Below are positions 11,826 through 24,778 of a stretch of DNA of 64,000 nucleotides, in pieces (positions within the stretch are counted from its first letter, which is position 1; each line of letters starts with the position of its first letter). The DNA comes from Pithys albifrons albifrons (Eukaryota > Chordata > Aves > Passeriformes > Thamnophilidae), in the NCBI RefSeq assembly GCF_047495875.1, contig NC_092459.1, positions 38,297,490 through 38,361,489 on the forward strand. The letters are read 5' to 3'. The translations under genes and the position numbers were made by a program. Under the pieces are notes generated by a model, which was given only the letters and a program-made list of their open reading frames with translations, searched no databases and was not told the origin of the DNA.

Positions 11826-14800
11826 ATTAACCAATTTAATATCTTTTCTTGATCTGTTTAAATGTCAGTCAAGAGCTATAATGACTTTCAAGATGTTGGA
11901 TCTAACAATTAACTGGATTATATATTGAGTTGTCTAATAGGAAGTCCCTTTGTCCTGCCTCCTGCCTGCTGTTGTGTCTAATAAACAATGGCATGGCTTG
12001 CTCATATCATAGCAATCCTTTATGAATTGCATCCAGTGTCAAATTGCAGATCTGGTTGTATGCATTGCTCCAGATTTTTTTTTTTGAAGGGAAAAATAAA
12101 GTAGAAAAACGTACAAGCAGCACCATTCAGGCTTTATTCACATTCACATCAAACACTTTATTCACCGTGGTTGCTTCAAACACCTGCAACAACCTGAGGC
12201 AGATTCTGGATAACTATGAATCTGAGATGAGAGATGAAACTCACTTGAGCATTTAAATAGGTAGAGACATGAAGTCAAAATAGTTAAACCAGAGGGAATA
12301 AAAACCTGAATGGACTTATTCATCTCAGTCCTGCCTAGATAGCTCCTGCACAACAGATATGTAATAACACTCCACTCAGCTCCTCTCCAGTACTTTAGAT
12401 ACACTACAGCCAAGTCAGACTGTCCATGAGCCCCTGTAAAGTGTTAATGGACAGGAATCTGAAGCAGTGAATCCTGTAGGTCACAAAGAATAGCAGGTAG
12501 CCTATCACTACAGTGAAGTTAGAGCAAAATTACATTTTGTGTTTGTGTTAGATCAATTAGATGACTCCCCCAATGGACTGTAAAATACTCAATAAAGCAC
12601 TCTGAAACAATCTTATACTCTGTTAGTTTCAATTTATACTTAGTTCAAGGCAAAAAAAGGTTGCAGGATGAAAAGATTGTATATTCTGCCTGTCTACTTT
12701 AGTGAAAGAGACAATATAAAATGATCGGCATGGCAACAGTTGTTCTGAAAAGATTTATTTTCCTAATTCTCAATTTTGTTAATATTTTCAGCATGTTTAT
12801 AGCTTGGACTGCATTTTTGTGATTTTTGCATGATACTGGAAGAGTAGCTCAAAGAATTAAAATTACTTTGTGTGAGGTCTAAATAGGGAACAAGAAATTT
12901 CTAGTTGACCAAAGAGATTAACATGAACTAATTACAAAAGTACAAGAATAAATGTTTAGAAAATTTTCAGAGAATTTTTGGTCTTTCTTCCAGGTTTGGT
13001 TGTTTATTTATTCATTTATTTATCCTTTTTTAGTTTTAAAATTATCTCCTGACTTTGGAAAGTAGTACTAATATTTTCTGCTCTAATATATGGTCTCTAA
13101 AATTATTGCTTTTACAACAATAATAATAGTTTTGTCTGAGAAGAGTAACAAGATTACTGCTTAAAAAGATAGTCAGGGGAATAATGAGCTTTTTGTTCCT
13201 TATTAGCCTTGTAGCCTGTATTTTTGGAGTAAGCAAATCATCAAGAGAAAACAGGAAAAAAAAGTAACCTGTAAGAACTATTTAGCTTGCCTAAATATTT
13301 TGTTTGTAATTAAAGATAATTTTATACAAACTTGAATGCTTCAGACATGATAAATGGATTTCCATTGAAGAAATTATGCCTTGTCTGTCATAATACACAA
13401 AACCCAGTAATGGTATCATCCTGCAAATACCCATTTGCCCTCCCTGAATGCATCTTAGCCCAGGTTAGAAGAAATTATTTTTGACAGTAAGCGTGTAGTC
13501 TTCTGATAGAGCTGTAAGGAGACAGGCTGGACTCACAATGAAGCAGTAAAATATGTGTGTGGAATTAAAGATTTTTTTTTCCTATGTTTCCCAAGGTAAA
13601 ATGGGATGCTACACCAAGTAATGGTCTGCCAAACCAAGGCTGAGTGTATGTGCTAAATGGAAAAACCCATCCTTTCTGCACCCAAGCTCCACCAGCCTTT
13701 GGGTCTAAGGACAACTTCTTTGCAGAAACTGTAGTAATTATTATTGCATTTCTTCTCAGTTTGAAAACCAACAGAAGAACAGCGAAATCAGGAAGCACAC
13801 ACAGGATCTTCATTTCAGGTTTCCTTGCTGAATGCTATGTTGCAGACACCTCTAGTTATTTTAGATGTGGGTTTGGATACAAAAGGAAAAAAAAAAAGCC
13901 AAAAGCTTACCTTTAGTATTTAAAGAACTTATAATATATATAAATAAACAACAAATGAATGATTAAATAAAATGATAAAATAATAGCATAATAAAATAAT
14001 AATAAAAGAATAAAATGAAATATAAACCCTTGATTATGGAATAACTTGGGTGATGTGACAATTTATCATTTACCCTCTATCATTTTATTTGTGTAGTATC
14101 AAAACAAAGCCTAAGGCCAGTACCAGAACTATGGCTTTCCCTTTATGTGCATATAGTTTCTCTATTGGTACATACAGAGTATCTATATAGATATTAGACT
14201 AAAGAGTAGATAGTCCTGGGCCATATTATACCTCAGGAACCTGATAAATTGTCAGGAACTCAAAATCTGCCCCAGTTCTCCATCAGCTTGAGGACATAGA
14301 CTGCATTTGTGTATAAAATGGGGTGAAGGGAAAGCCTGGGAGATAAAGAGCTGGTTCCATGATGTGTCAGCATTTGCTTATTCTTTATATACCATAACAT
14401 ATGGCAAATTCCATTTTCTTCCCCTCCCATTCTCTGTATTGAAATTGTTTTCCACAAAATGATGAAAGGCATGAGTTCTTGGCTGCAAGCTTCCTCTACT
14501 GAATTTGGGGGAGGGGAGAGGAGGGCGACAATTGCAAAGGATTTCGATATGTGTAAAATGAAGACATTATTTTCAAATTGTTTTTTAATGTACTTAGAGT
14601 ATAAAATGTGAAGATTATTCAAGATGTCTTATTTTGATAGTTATTCTCTTTGTTCATAGTGCTGCAATACAGCAGCAAGTGCGTTGTACCTGATATAAGT
14701 CCATATTTTATGCAAACTAATAACTAACAACAGAGTGTAGGTTGTTCAAATCACTTTTATTATACAGATCATATTCAATATAGATAGAAATATTTGCCTA

Positions 14801-16636
14801 CTGAAGTCTCTTTTATAATGGGTTGTATTGACTTTCCTAGTTTTAAACTAAATATCAACCATAAGGTAAGAGTGGGAAGGAACAGATGGGAGAGTTCATT
14901 TCTCAAAATGTATTGGAATCAAAATACATTCTTTAAAATTCATATCCAAATGTGACTCTGGGAAATTATAAATGATATCTCTACACTATTTTTAGAGTGA
15001 TGCATCTAATACAGTATTAACATAACAATTATGTAACACTGACAGTAAAGAAATAATTCCTGTGTAGCATTATTAATGTTACTGCTTCAAATACATACCT
15101 GCTGCCCTACGCAAGGAAATATGTCCGAATTTAAAGGAACCTCTATATGTGCCATTTTTAAGGTTTGGGACCACAACAGTTTCCAAGAACAAGTGAAATA
15201 TTTTATTAACAGTGTGATCATTTATGTCATTAATCCTGTTCCCATTGCAGTGTACATGTCCACATGTATTATATTGTCCCTAACTTATTATTTATTAACC
15301 TAGATTTTTGGAAAAACAATCTTACAAAATATTTATTAACAAGTCTTTCATTGCATCTTTTCTGATATTTGCATTTCATTGCACCTCAGATATTATTACC
15401 TTAGCCTTTTTTTTTGTAGTCAGTGGAAAGAAATAGATTACACATACTAGGATTTGTTCCTTATCTGTTTTATATGTGTAAACAGGATAATGTGAGTTGT
15501 ATGTATAGTGCCAGTTTAAGTCCATGGACTCTAAAGGGAGCCTTGCCAGCAAGCTCAAACACAAACATGTACAAAGCTGATGTCTGTGGTATATCAGAAC
15601 AATGTGAACTTCTGCATCAGTAGAGAAAGCTTTTGATAAGAAAGAGGACAAATGTGTGAGCCTTTCCTAAAAAGAGCCAACTTCAATCTGCATAAAAGAC
15701 TTTTTATTTATCCTGTAGAAGTCCCATTTTTGGAAACACTTAACTTATAGAAATTGATCCATAAAGCCCTGGAATTCAGAAGCATAAATCTATGCAGGGA
15801 ATGGTGCATTTATTGCAGAAATGGAGCAAACAGTGTTTGGCATCATAACGCTGGGTGATTTTTTATTTAGTTTTCAACCAACAACAAACTGAATTTAAAA
15901 CATTGCTGTTAGAAAAGTTAAAGGCAGAGATTATTTATGTATTATTCCAGGACCTGGAAATAATCTCCTGCATTTGTATTCTGTTAAGAGACTACTTTTG
16001 AAAAATTATACATTCAGTCAATGTTCAGCAATCTCTTCCAGTAGTCTTTAGCATGAAAACTATGCTGTACTGAATTTAAAAAATGGAGATCAAGCATCAA
16101 AACAACATATGGCATTTAGTCTAAATTTCATGACACTTTGCTTGTGTGCATCCTTCATACAAAGAAGAGTCTTGAATGAATGTAAGCTTTTTTCTTTTCT
16201 TCTTTAGCATGACAATGTTCTGATTTATTATTTAAAAATTATCTTTAGGTGTGACTGAAAGCAAGACTGCTTACAGAGAACTCAGAGAAGTTCAATATAT
16301 AATAAGGAATAACTGAAAAGAATTTCCTTCTCCCCTGCAATTTGGGGGGAGGGTACCATGTAGAAATGTCCATGGTACTGTGAAACTGAGATACTGTATT
16401 CAAATGCTTCAACACAAGTCAGATACACCACCTTGGCTCCCAAAAGCATGTCAGACAAAAGTCAAGCACCGCTCTGAAAACGTGGCTTTCAAGCTGGCAC
16501 ACAGCATGGCTTTTCTTCTTTACCAAGTGGGAAAGATGCCGGCAGCCCTCTGTGCTGCCAGCGCTGCGCTCACCTTGCTCACCACTAGCAGGCCCTGTAG
16601 AGGTGGAAAGTTCAGATTCCCTTTAGCTGGCTGTGT
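11826..16636. other. unique non-coding DNA with A/T-rich simple repeat
   Basis: No recognisable gene. An A/T-rich AATAAA-like tract at 13.9-14.0 kb is listed separately. Open frames here (up to 120 codons at about 14.3-14.6 kb, minus) have no domain or exon evidence. The last 250 bases before the SINE, from about 16.4 kb, are noticeably more GC-rich than the surroundings and are discussed among the findings. Confidence 0.5.
13928..14028 (+). repeat. A/T-rich (AAATAA)-like simple repeat
   Basis: About 100 bases consist almost wholly of A and T in AATAAA, TAAAATAA and ATAATA units with rare G or C. It is degenerate, with no fixed period. Its many AATAAA matches should not be read as polyadenylation signals. 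Confidence 0.8.
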
Positions 16637-16647
16637 ACAAAGCAACT

Positions 16648-16960
16648 TTAGGCAGTTAAATGCCTCCCTGACATCCGATCCCGTCAGATCTCGGAAGCTA
16701 AGCAGGGTCAGCCCCGGATTAGCACTTGGATGGGAGACCTCCTGGGAAATGCCGGGTGCTGTAGGTTCTAGTCCTGAGGACTTCACTGGCACCGTCCAAG
16801 CTCGCTCGGCCGTGGCAGATGAACCTCGCGACTTAAACGGTGGGGCCAGTTCTGCGCACGCTGAGCCTCACCTAAAATCCACTGAGCAGGCTGAAGGGCA
16901 CACCCACATGGGGACAGCCCTTCCCAAATCTTCGTTTGCGAAGCCGAGCCACACACACAC
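16648..16960 (+). mobile_element. 5S rRNA-derived SINE, copy 1 (youngest)
   Basis: The element is bounded by an exact 11-base target-site duplication, ACAAAGCAACT, at 16637-16647 and 16961-16971. Bases about 16660-16766 match 5S rRNA along nearly its whole length, from ATGCCTCCCTGA through GATCTCGGAAGCTAAGCAGG to GGGTGCTGTAGG. The remaining ~195 bases are an unrelated body shared with the two other copies in this window. The body ends with a short hairpin (CTTCG-TTTG-CGAAG, 16930-16943) and a CA repeat. Many CpG dinucleotides survive (for example in CTCGCTCGGCCGTGG), unlike copies 2 and 3, so this copy is probably the most recent. The SINE3 class (5S-headed) is an established category; I do not assign a named avian family. 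Confidence 0.88.
16694..16745 (+). promoter_or_regulatory. 5S-type internal pol III promoter in SINE copy 1
   Basis: The type 1 internal control region of 5S genes is recognisable. Box A is GAAGCTAAGCAGGGTC, at 16695-16709. The intermediate element and box C region includes GGATGGGAGACC followed by CCTGG. Compared with vertebrate 5S, box A is intact and the box C region carries a substitution (TCCTGG for GCCTGG). In a SINE this is the element that would drive TFIIIA/TFIIIC-dependent transcription. Whether it is active cannot be told from sequence. Confidence 0.7.
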
Positions 16961-16971
16961 ACAAAGCAACT

Positions 16972-19900
16972 ACCTGTACATAGTCTGACGTCTGAAATGT
17001 TCAAGTCTCTTATGCTCCAGATACGATCAGAAAACCTAACAAGTCCTGAGATACTTTTTCTGATTAAAGTTTTATGAAATAGATCCATTTCCCAGAAAAT
17101 ATTCATTCCCATGATCAACATTCTCAAAGATGTACCTCAGGAAGTTGCTGACCAGCTCCACTAGCCAGTAGGCTTTGTCTCAACTCCATAGTGATAATCT
17201 TTAAAATTAATTTTTCATTTTAATTTACAATATGTTTTTATGTATGGAACAATAATGATGTCTCTGTAGTTAATTTAGCACCTGTACACTCTCAGAAATT
17301 ATAATGAAACAGTGCATGATTCAGCCTTTGTAGGGTACTGAATTCTAATCCTGTTAGGGTGGTTCTTTAATTAAAATGTCTATTAACATTTCTGCAGTTA
17401 ATGCAATTATGGATTTATTTCTTCTTGCCATTCTCGGAAGAGATTTTATTATCAAATATTTAGTTTATAAAATCCTACCTTAGGAAAAGAATATGTCAAC
17501 TGAGTAACACACCTATAAAACTATCCACTTTCAGGAATGAAGTATCTGTTTAAAAGGACTTACATTCCTCCTTAAGATGTAAAGAAATATATTATCATTT
17601 AATTTTCCATTGTGTTTCTTTTATCACACTTCCTGTGAATCTAGGATACTTCTAGTATATTCTCCTTTACCCAGTCTATTCTGTCAGTTTAATTCTTAAC
17701 TATTCCTAGAACTTCTGTATTTATGCCTCTTTTACTATGTGGAATACACGGACACTGCCCAACAAGGAGGTAATCTCAAGGTGTATTTATTTTTCCTTAT
17801 TCAAAGAAATCCCTAACATTTTCTTTTGTTCACATACATTGTCATGTTATAAAGTACTGGTCAAAAAAGAAACAATACTGAAAAATAGCTACCTGATTGT
17901 GGTACTTTCTTCCAGGCTGAAGAGGAAAATTATAACATTGAAAGCATCAAACAGAAGCATGGTTTAGATCATACACTGAGTGGTACTGGTAACACTTTAT
18001 ACAGTATCAGTTGAGTTGGTAACTCATATATTAAATCACTGACTTTCAGGATTTGTGTAACTTCCCATTTGCAGTTAATGCATTTTGTGTTAGCCCTCAG
18101 TGTGGAGAAATTGCAACTACATATACAAAGGGATAAATTTCAACTTAAAATTCTCAAAACTATATGTGGTGACTTGGATATATGCACTAAAATGCCTATT
18201 CTATTGCTTTTGCCACAGATAACTGGGTTTTCATAATATTTCTCCCCAGAATTGAAATACTTTTTATTTCTAAAAATGTGATTTGAGACCAAAATGTGGG
18301 AAAGTACAGCTTTCAAAAACATCCATTATGATAGTTAAGACAGAAAATTATTTCGTATAAGATTTTAATAAATTTCCTGAAAGTGAGTTACATTATTTTA
18401 TGAATAAAATTTTGTCATGTTATAAGATTTAGCGTAATATAAATACCAAGTTGTGAAATTCAATATATATGTCTTGGCTAGACAGCTAGTCAGGAAACAT
18501 AAGACTACACAGCCACATAAAACCAGTGCCCAAAACCAAACTTGACAGTTTCTCATATTACCCAGAACCACTGTTTGGTAGATGATTGAATAGCTCTAAT
18601 TAAGTCCAGGAAAGGAAGTCTCCAATCGGATGTGTACTGAGGCTGGAGCTAGAAAGACAGATATGAAGTTGTATGTTGTGATGGCAAATAGGGCTTCTTT
18701 CCCTTTCTTAAAATGATGATTCAGAGTTTGGCAGTCACAATGCATTGTATTATGTACTTTTAGAGTTTTTGAACAGGAAATTAATTTTTAGGATAATTTG
18801 AGGTTTAGTCACCTTGGGAATTATGCTTTTTAAAGAGATGTATATTAATTGGAAAACAAGTTTTTTTTGAATACTTAGGAAAAGTAAACAGTCAGCTGTC
18901 TTCAAAAGTCACCATCCTCTGACTGCAGAGAGCAAATTACATGTTCTTTCCCTTTCCTGTTTTTCTAAAGGCTGAAATGGCAGAAAGTTCTGCTAAAGAA
19001 AAAGCAGAAGCAAAGAATGTAGTCTTGGAAAACCAGACTGAGTTTTTAACAATTGTGCAAAATGATAACATTTCAGTTTTGCTTTCAAGCAGAAAAGTAA
19101 AAGCCGCTTTAGAATTCTGGAAATAGAGTTACCCAAAGTGAAACATTCTTAGGGCTTTTCGCAGCAAGAGAAAAACAGTTAAAGATGTGAAATGTTTCTT
19201 CACAGGGATCTCTAACTTCGTACTCAGGGAACAATATTGAAGCCTGCTCCTTAATAATGGGCAGGGACACACCTCATACATGGCTGGCTTTGAAAAATAA
19301 GGTCTAGCTGGAATGGCTATGGAAGTGGTCATAGGATTTTTCCTGATGCAGCCATTTTGCATATAACATGGGAACAGGTACAGTAATCTTCAGAGTACAC
19401 TTTCATTAAGAACTATTTAGTAATGTTTTGAGGTGATTTAATACCATGTGATATATGTCAAAATTTTTTACTGCAGGGTAACATCCATGATAGAATCTTA
19501 AATATACTTCAATAGACTAACAGCTGAAGGAAAGAAATTACTACTTACCGCCACTTATGCTCTGCCTTTTCCAGGAAGACTTGTCCTACAAAGACATTTA
19601 TCCTTTCAACATACCCTATAATTGCTCTGGATGTTGATGTTCAATAGAGTCCATAAAAACAAGCTGATAAGAAATTAAAGCTTCATTAAACCAGGTAGAA
19701 AATGTAGCTTAAAGATGAATGGATTGCAGTATGCAACTATAGTGATCCTGTTCTTATGTTTATCTTTGTTTCAGGCTGTCACTAAATCAAGAAGCAGAAA
19801 ACATTTTTCTTTTGTTTATAAAAATCTTTTAATTAATCTACTAGCTTCAAGTGAGCATTGTCTGCTGCCTTTACTTGTGAGTCAGGAGGAAGCCTGGCAA

Positions 19901-20136
19901 ATCAAACTGCCTTTGTTTCACCTGTAGAACATAGTTGGCCTTAGCTACTCTTTTCTGTGTAAATGTTCTACAGTAGGTAGGAAACACTGGTAGAGAGGAT
20001 TGGAGGGTAATTGCACATACAATGTTGATTTTCTTTTTTCTAACTTCATTTTACTTATAATGGTGGAATCCAATAAGCAAATACCTCACACATATTACTT
20101 GAAAATATCCAACAAAAATTGCTAGTTTTTCATTTA
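16972..20136. other. unique non-coding DNA
   Basis: No repeat or gene recognised. A 61-codon frame starting at 18941 follows an acceptor-like pyrimidine stretch ending in AAAG and is Lys/Glu/Ala-rich, but it matches nothing I know and lacks other gene signals. Confidence 0.5.
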
Positions 20137-20147
20137 TAACTACAGCA

Positions 20148-20416
20148 TCATCACCACGGCCAGGTTTCGTGAACTAAGATTTGGGAGGGGCTCTAACCAC
20201 ATGAGTATGTCCTGTAGGTGAGGCACAGCATGTGCAGAACTGGCCCCACCCTTTGCTCCTAATGTTCATCTGCCACAGCCAAGTGAGCTTGAACAGTGAC
20301 AGTGGAGTCCTCAGGACTAGAACCTACAGGCCCTGGTATTGCCAGGAGGTCTCCCATCCAAGTACTAACCGAGGCTGACCCTGCTGAGCTTCCGAGATCT
20401 GATGGGATCAGGCATT
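20148..20416 (-). mobile_element. 5S rRNA-derived SINE, copy 2 (5' truncated)
   Basis: The insertion lies between an 11-base target-site duplication, TAACTACAGCA, at 20137-20147 and 20417-20427. On the minus strand the 5S head (20321-20416) starts inside the 5S sequence at AATGCCTGATCCC, so about 20 bases of the 5' end are missing. It then runs through GATCTCGGAAGCTCAGCAGG to the CCTGTAGGTT end. The body matches copies 1 and 3 but lacks about 25 bases around the GCGCAGTGGATTTTTTAGG segment. The 3' end reads into GTGGTGATGA. Most CpG sites seen in copy 1 are TpG or CpA here, so it is older. Confidence 0.87.
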
Positions 20417-20427
20417 TAACTACAGCA

Positions 20428-23400
20428 AATACACAATTTTGCACTCCTAAGTTGCAAAAGGTCTTAAGGCCATTGTTCTCAGTTTAGAGTGCTCTTAGTG
20501 CTTGGTTGTGTTACCAGCTACACAATCTAATAAACCTTTCTATCACTAATTTCATAGATCTACATTCTGCTTTTACATGCTCCACCAGAAATGTAGACTA
20601 ATTCAATATATATGGAGCTGCTTAAGGTGTAGAGCTGAATGCAGCCTCCTGAGAGTAATTAATATATAAAAATTAGAAACTAGTATCAAAATACATTATA
20701 TAGGGCTACAATATAATATTATAGTTTAGCTCTTCTCTTTTTATGACTATTTCAGTCCCAGTGCTTTAAAATGTACAAAACACCTATGTAATATAACTGA
20801 ATCCAGAAAAAAAAAACAAGGAAAATGGAAATAAAACCTCATGTCAAAGACATTCAGACTACAGCTGACAACAATTTCATCCTGAGGGAATGAGGACAAA
20901 AAAAGGGAAAAAACACGTTACAATCAGGACTTTTCATCTCTGTGCAAAAGGAAAGAACTTTATCCACATCATCCATTCTTAATGACCAGATTGTTCTTTC
21001 CCTGTTGTGTGTGCTAGGTAACGCTTTTCAAAGACAAGATCATTGTATTATATTTTGCTTATGGCCATAGATAGGACTGGTCAGAAAAAAAAAATAATTA
21101 CCTTGTTGTTTTGTTTTTGTTTTACATAGAAACATCAACAGGAAATTTCTATAAAACTTTGCTTCTTCTGTAACTTAACATGAAAAACAATTTCATTGAC
21201 TTCAATATTAAGTAACTTCTGTGTAATAAGAAGCATGTAAAGAATCCATTATGTCTAAAATTTAGTGCTTTTCAGTAACACTGTTAGGCTTTTCATGTTT
21301 GTTTACAGTTCACTTTAATCTCTCTCTAATTTCCTTTTTAATGAAAAAAATTATTTTTGAATTTATATTTAGGATTTAGAAGTTCTCTGTCTTACAGTCC
21401 AAAGAACCTGTTTACCTTTATTCTCCAGAGCAGTTAGGGCTTTTTTTGATTAAAATACTTCAGGATCTTTAGTTGTACCACCTCCACAGTGATTCTTTCA
21501 CCTAAAAGTCTGTTCAAAAATTGTAATTTAAAATTTCCTCTATCATATTGTGTGAAATCTCAGTGATGATTTCTTTACAGGGCCTGTGGAGAAAAATTGA
21601 TTCTCAGGCTAGGATACCACTACTTGCATTTTCCCCCTATTTTATCGTGATTTTATATTTTTATCCTGCAGACCATGAATTGTGTGTTGTGAAAAGAGCA
21701 AAATCTTCCAGGACAGTTGCTTTAGGAATTTCCATGATTTCATTTCTTATCTCTAATAACTGCACTCATGCTATATAACACATTTCATCTCTTGTATTTT
21801 TCTAAGACTTTTACTTATGTTTGAATTGCTTAACAAAAATTCCTGCCATTTTCTCCTACTTTGTTTATGAGGGGAGAGGTGAAAAGACAAAGTATGTTCA
21901 CTTTGTGTTTCCTTGTTGGGGCTGTTACTGAGTTACTTTCCGTGGCATCTACCAAACACATTAGGTCTAAATATTAGTAATTTAAATATTAGCTAAGCAT
22001 TTTAGGCTTCTTTTATAGACAGTTAAAAGAAACTGCTGCTGGAGCAGAATTCAGGTCATCTCTCTCAGACAACTAACTTAACCAAACAAACTCAGAGAGG
22101 TACCTATTCCTTCTCACTGACTAAAAGAGAATCACAGGTTGATAAGCTTAGATGTAAATATTTAAAAGTTCAGTTAGGTAAGACTGAGACAGCTCAGACT
22201 ACACACATTTAAACTGAAAAGCTGCATTTTCTGTGGCACATTTTGGTATAATCTTGCTTACATATATAAATATTTAATACAAATTATCACATGAGGGAGA
22301 AAAGACTAAGGCAGATAATTAAATTATGGAGTGCATAAATGTCTTGAGTGGGTCAGTTATGACACCCATTACTAAAAAATGGAAAACTTCAAAAAAAAAA
22401 GGAGTGGAAAAAAGTCCAAATCAGATTTTAATAGAATGCACATCTATAAAAATGTGCCTATTTGTCAAAATAATAAAAGTTTGAAGCAGAACTGATCAAA
22501 TACAGAAAGATTTTTACTAAGTGCTGAAACAGTTGAAAAAGTATTTTTTCTCCCAAGTCCTGCTTTTAACTTCCTTTGATACAAGGTGGCACAAAGTCAA
22601 GAAAGAACTTGAAACAAGCTTCACATTAATATTTGAAAAAGGGCACCCAATGTGTTTGATGTGGCGCCCTTCATGCAAATCATGTAGTCTGAGAGAAATC
22701 CCAATAGGAAATACAAGCCTTTCTTCTTAGCACTCACTTTTTTTTCTGGTTGATAATAATGAACTTTTCACACTCCCCTTGCAACCCCCCTGAGCTATAC
22801 AGAAATGAAGTTATTACTCACTAGGTGATGCTTATTTGGGTAGGATTTTTTTGTTGCTTTTTTATTGATTTCTTTTGTTGTTTTTGAAAGTACAATCTCA
22901 GTCCAACACATATTTTGTACTTATTTTTCCCAGACTTCTGAATGATAAAACCCATGTGCTTTATCAAAACAGCAAAATACCTGCTCTCTCCTAGGACTTT
23001 TAAATGTGAGGAAGTGTATACTTGATCAAAAATGTCATAATGATATAACATCGGGTATTGATTTGAGCAGGGGAGTGTTTAGGTATAGCTAACAGTTATT
23101 GGATAGGCTGTAATTTTTATTTTGTAATACTATGATTTTCAAGTTTTTTCAAGTTTAATTATGCTAATAATAGGAAGTTACACCTACCAGAACTTTCAGA
23201 CATTGCCATTTAAAGTATAGATGTCAAACTGATTACAATCCATCCAAAATCCAGAACAATGTGGGTAGCAGCATTGATCACATTCCTTCCTTTTATTCTT
23301 GTTGAGCATACTTCATTCCTATGTATAGCAACTAATGTATCTCCCACATTACACCACCCACACACTTACTAACACTTTCCGAAGGCACAGGAACCTTTCT

Positions 23401-23789
23401 CTATAATTTATTTCCAGATTACATTTTTTAAAATGTCACAGATTGATTCTGGAAATTGTTGAAAGCAGAGCTTAAAAAAGACTGGCTATCTAAGAGAGCC
23501 TAAGGAAAAGAAGCCCTCAGGAGCCCCCAAGTGAAATCTTCACACAGAAAAAACCCAAAAGCTGAGTAGGAAAAGATCCCCAAACCACAAATATTTAATG
23601 ATAACAATATTTTCATTACAGGTATAATTATTGTATGATGAGATATTGGCATTCAGCAAGAAGTATTAAGATTGTCCAGGAGATAAACGAATTCTGAAGC
23701 AGGTTTAGTTTCAGTATTTTTAAAATATTTTCTGACAGAAGACTTTTTCTATATCTTTGCAACTGAGCCTGCATGATTACAGGCTTTAC
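20428..23789. other. unique non-coding DNA
   Basis: No gene or confident repeat recognised. An octamer motif ATGCAAAT lies at 22673-22680, but this motif also occurs several times elsewhere in the window, as expected by chance in AT-rich DNA. Confidence 0.5.
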
Positions 23790-24778
23790 TCCTCATTGGG
23801 AATTCAGCAACTCCAGGATCTGCTGGAAGTGGAAAAGCCTCGGATTTCTTCACCTCAGTCTTTTCTGCTAAGTTTTACCTTCAGGAATCTCAGGCCCCTA
23901 CAAGCAGTGGGAAAGTCTGGAGTAAGGAAGACTTATTTTGGTGTAAGGTTTTCAGGTTAGGAATTATTTAAATGAGATGGATGCACTAAAGTCATGGGGC
24001 TTGATAGGATGCACCCACAAAGGTTGAGGTAGCTGAACAATGTTATTTTGAGGACCATTATTAATTATCCTTGAAATGTTATGGTGATTGTGGGAGATTC
24101 CTGTCCCTGGAAGAAAGCAGATGTGACTCTTATCTTCAAGAAGGCCAGGAAGGAAGATTCGGAAAACTAAACACTGATCAGCTTCACCTTGATCTCTGAG
24201 ACAGTGACAGAGCAGCTGATAGTGCTGGAAATAATTTCTTAAATCTAAAAAACAGGAAAGCTATTGGGAGTAGTCAGTGTGGTTTTATGAAGCAGAACTC
24301 ATGCTTGACTAAACTGATAGACTCCTACAATAAAATGATAGCCTTCGTAGATGAAGGGAGACAGCAGGGAATACAGCTGATCTTGACTTCTGACAAGAGG
24401 TTTTTGATGTTTTATTCTAAAACATCCTTAGAGATACAGACTAATGAAGTACAGGATAGATAAAAAGACAGTAAGACAAATTGAAAGCCTTCTGTACTGA
24501 TGGCATCAAATGGTTGTGACCAGTGGTACAAGGTCTAACTGGAGGCCAGTGACTAGAAGTTTGTGAGCATAAAGAAAAAAGAATCCGCTTTATTTTCTTC
24601 CTTGTAAGGGTGGTTAGATTCTGGAACAAACTTTCAAAAAACATAGTGGAGTAACTTGAAGGCATTTAAAATCTTAATGGACATGATGATGAACAGCTGA
24701 TCCCACTTTGACCAGTGGGTTGGACTAGGTCATCAGCAAAGATCCCATCCTGTCTCTGTTATACTGTGATTCTGCAAT
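23790..24778 (+). mobile_element. CR1 LINE, 5'-truncated, decayed ORF2
   Basis: The plus strand carries a degenerate CR1 from the reverse-transcriptase part of ORF2 to near the 3' end. Recognisable landmarks are a CCTCAGTCTTTTCTGC segment near 23850, GGGCTTGATAGGATGCACCC near 24000, and the NYRPVSLTS-like region around 24165-24200 (here ACACTGATCAGCTTCACC). The AGTCAGTGTGGTTTTATG segment corresponds to the Q.GF motif near 24270. A tail with CCAGTGGGTTGGACTAGGTCATC and ATACTGTGATTCTG follows at the end. Large internal parts are deleted (RT to 3' UTR in under 1 kb) and frames are broken by stops. It is inactive. Confidence 0.85.

Noticed and set aside
14260..14622. 120-codon minus-strand open frame
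   Set aside because: No domain, low-complexity or signal pattern recognised, no splice or promoter context; in 64 kb of random-like sequence a few frames this long are expected.
16660..16766. A functional 5S rRNA gene
   Set aside because: The match continues into a SINE body, the 5S part has internal substitutions and indels relative to vertebrate 5S, and the unit is flanked by target-site duplications.
18941..19126. Lys/Glu/Ala-rich frame after an acceptor-like TTTTCTAAAG
   Set aside because: The composition is suggestive of a coiled coil, but the frame is short, ends at a plain stop, and has no donor or homologue I recognise.
22673..22680. Octamer ATGCAAAT (also at about 413, 4015, 32589 and 53586)
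   Set aside because: Five matches in AT-rich 64 kb on two strands are about what chance gives.
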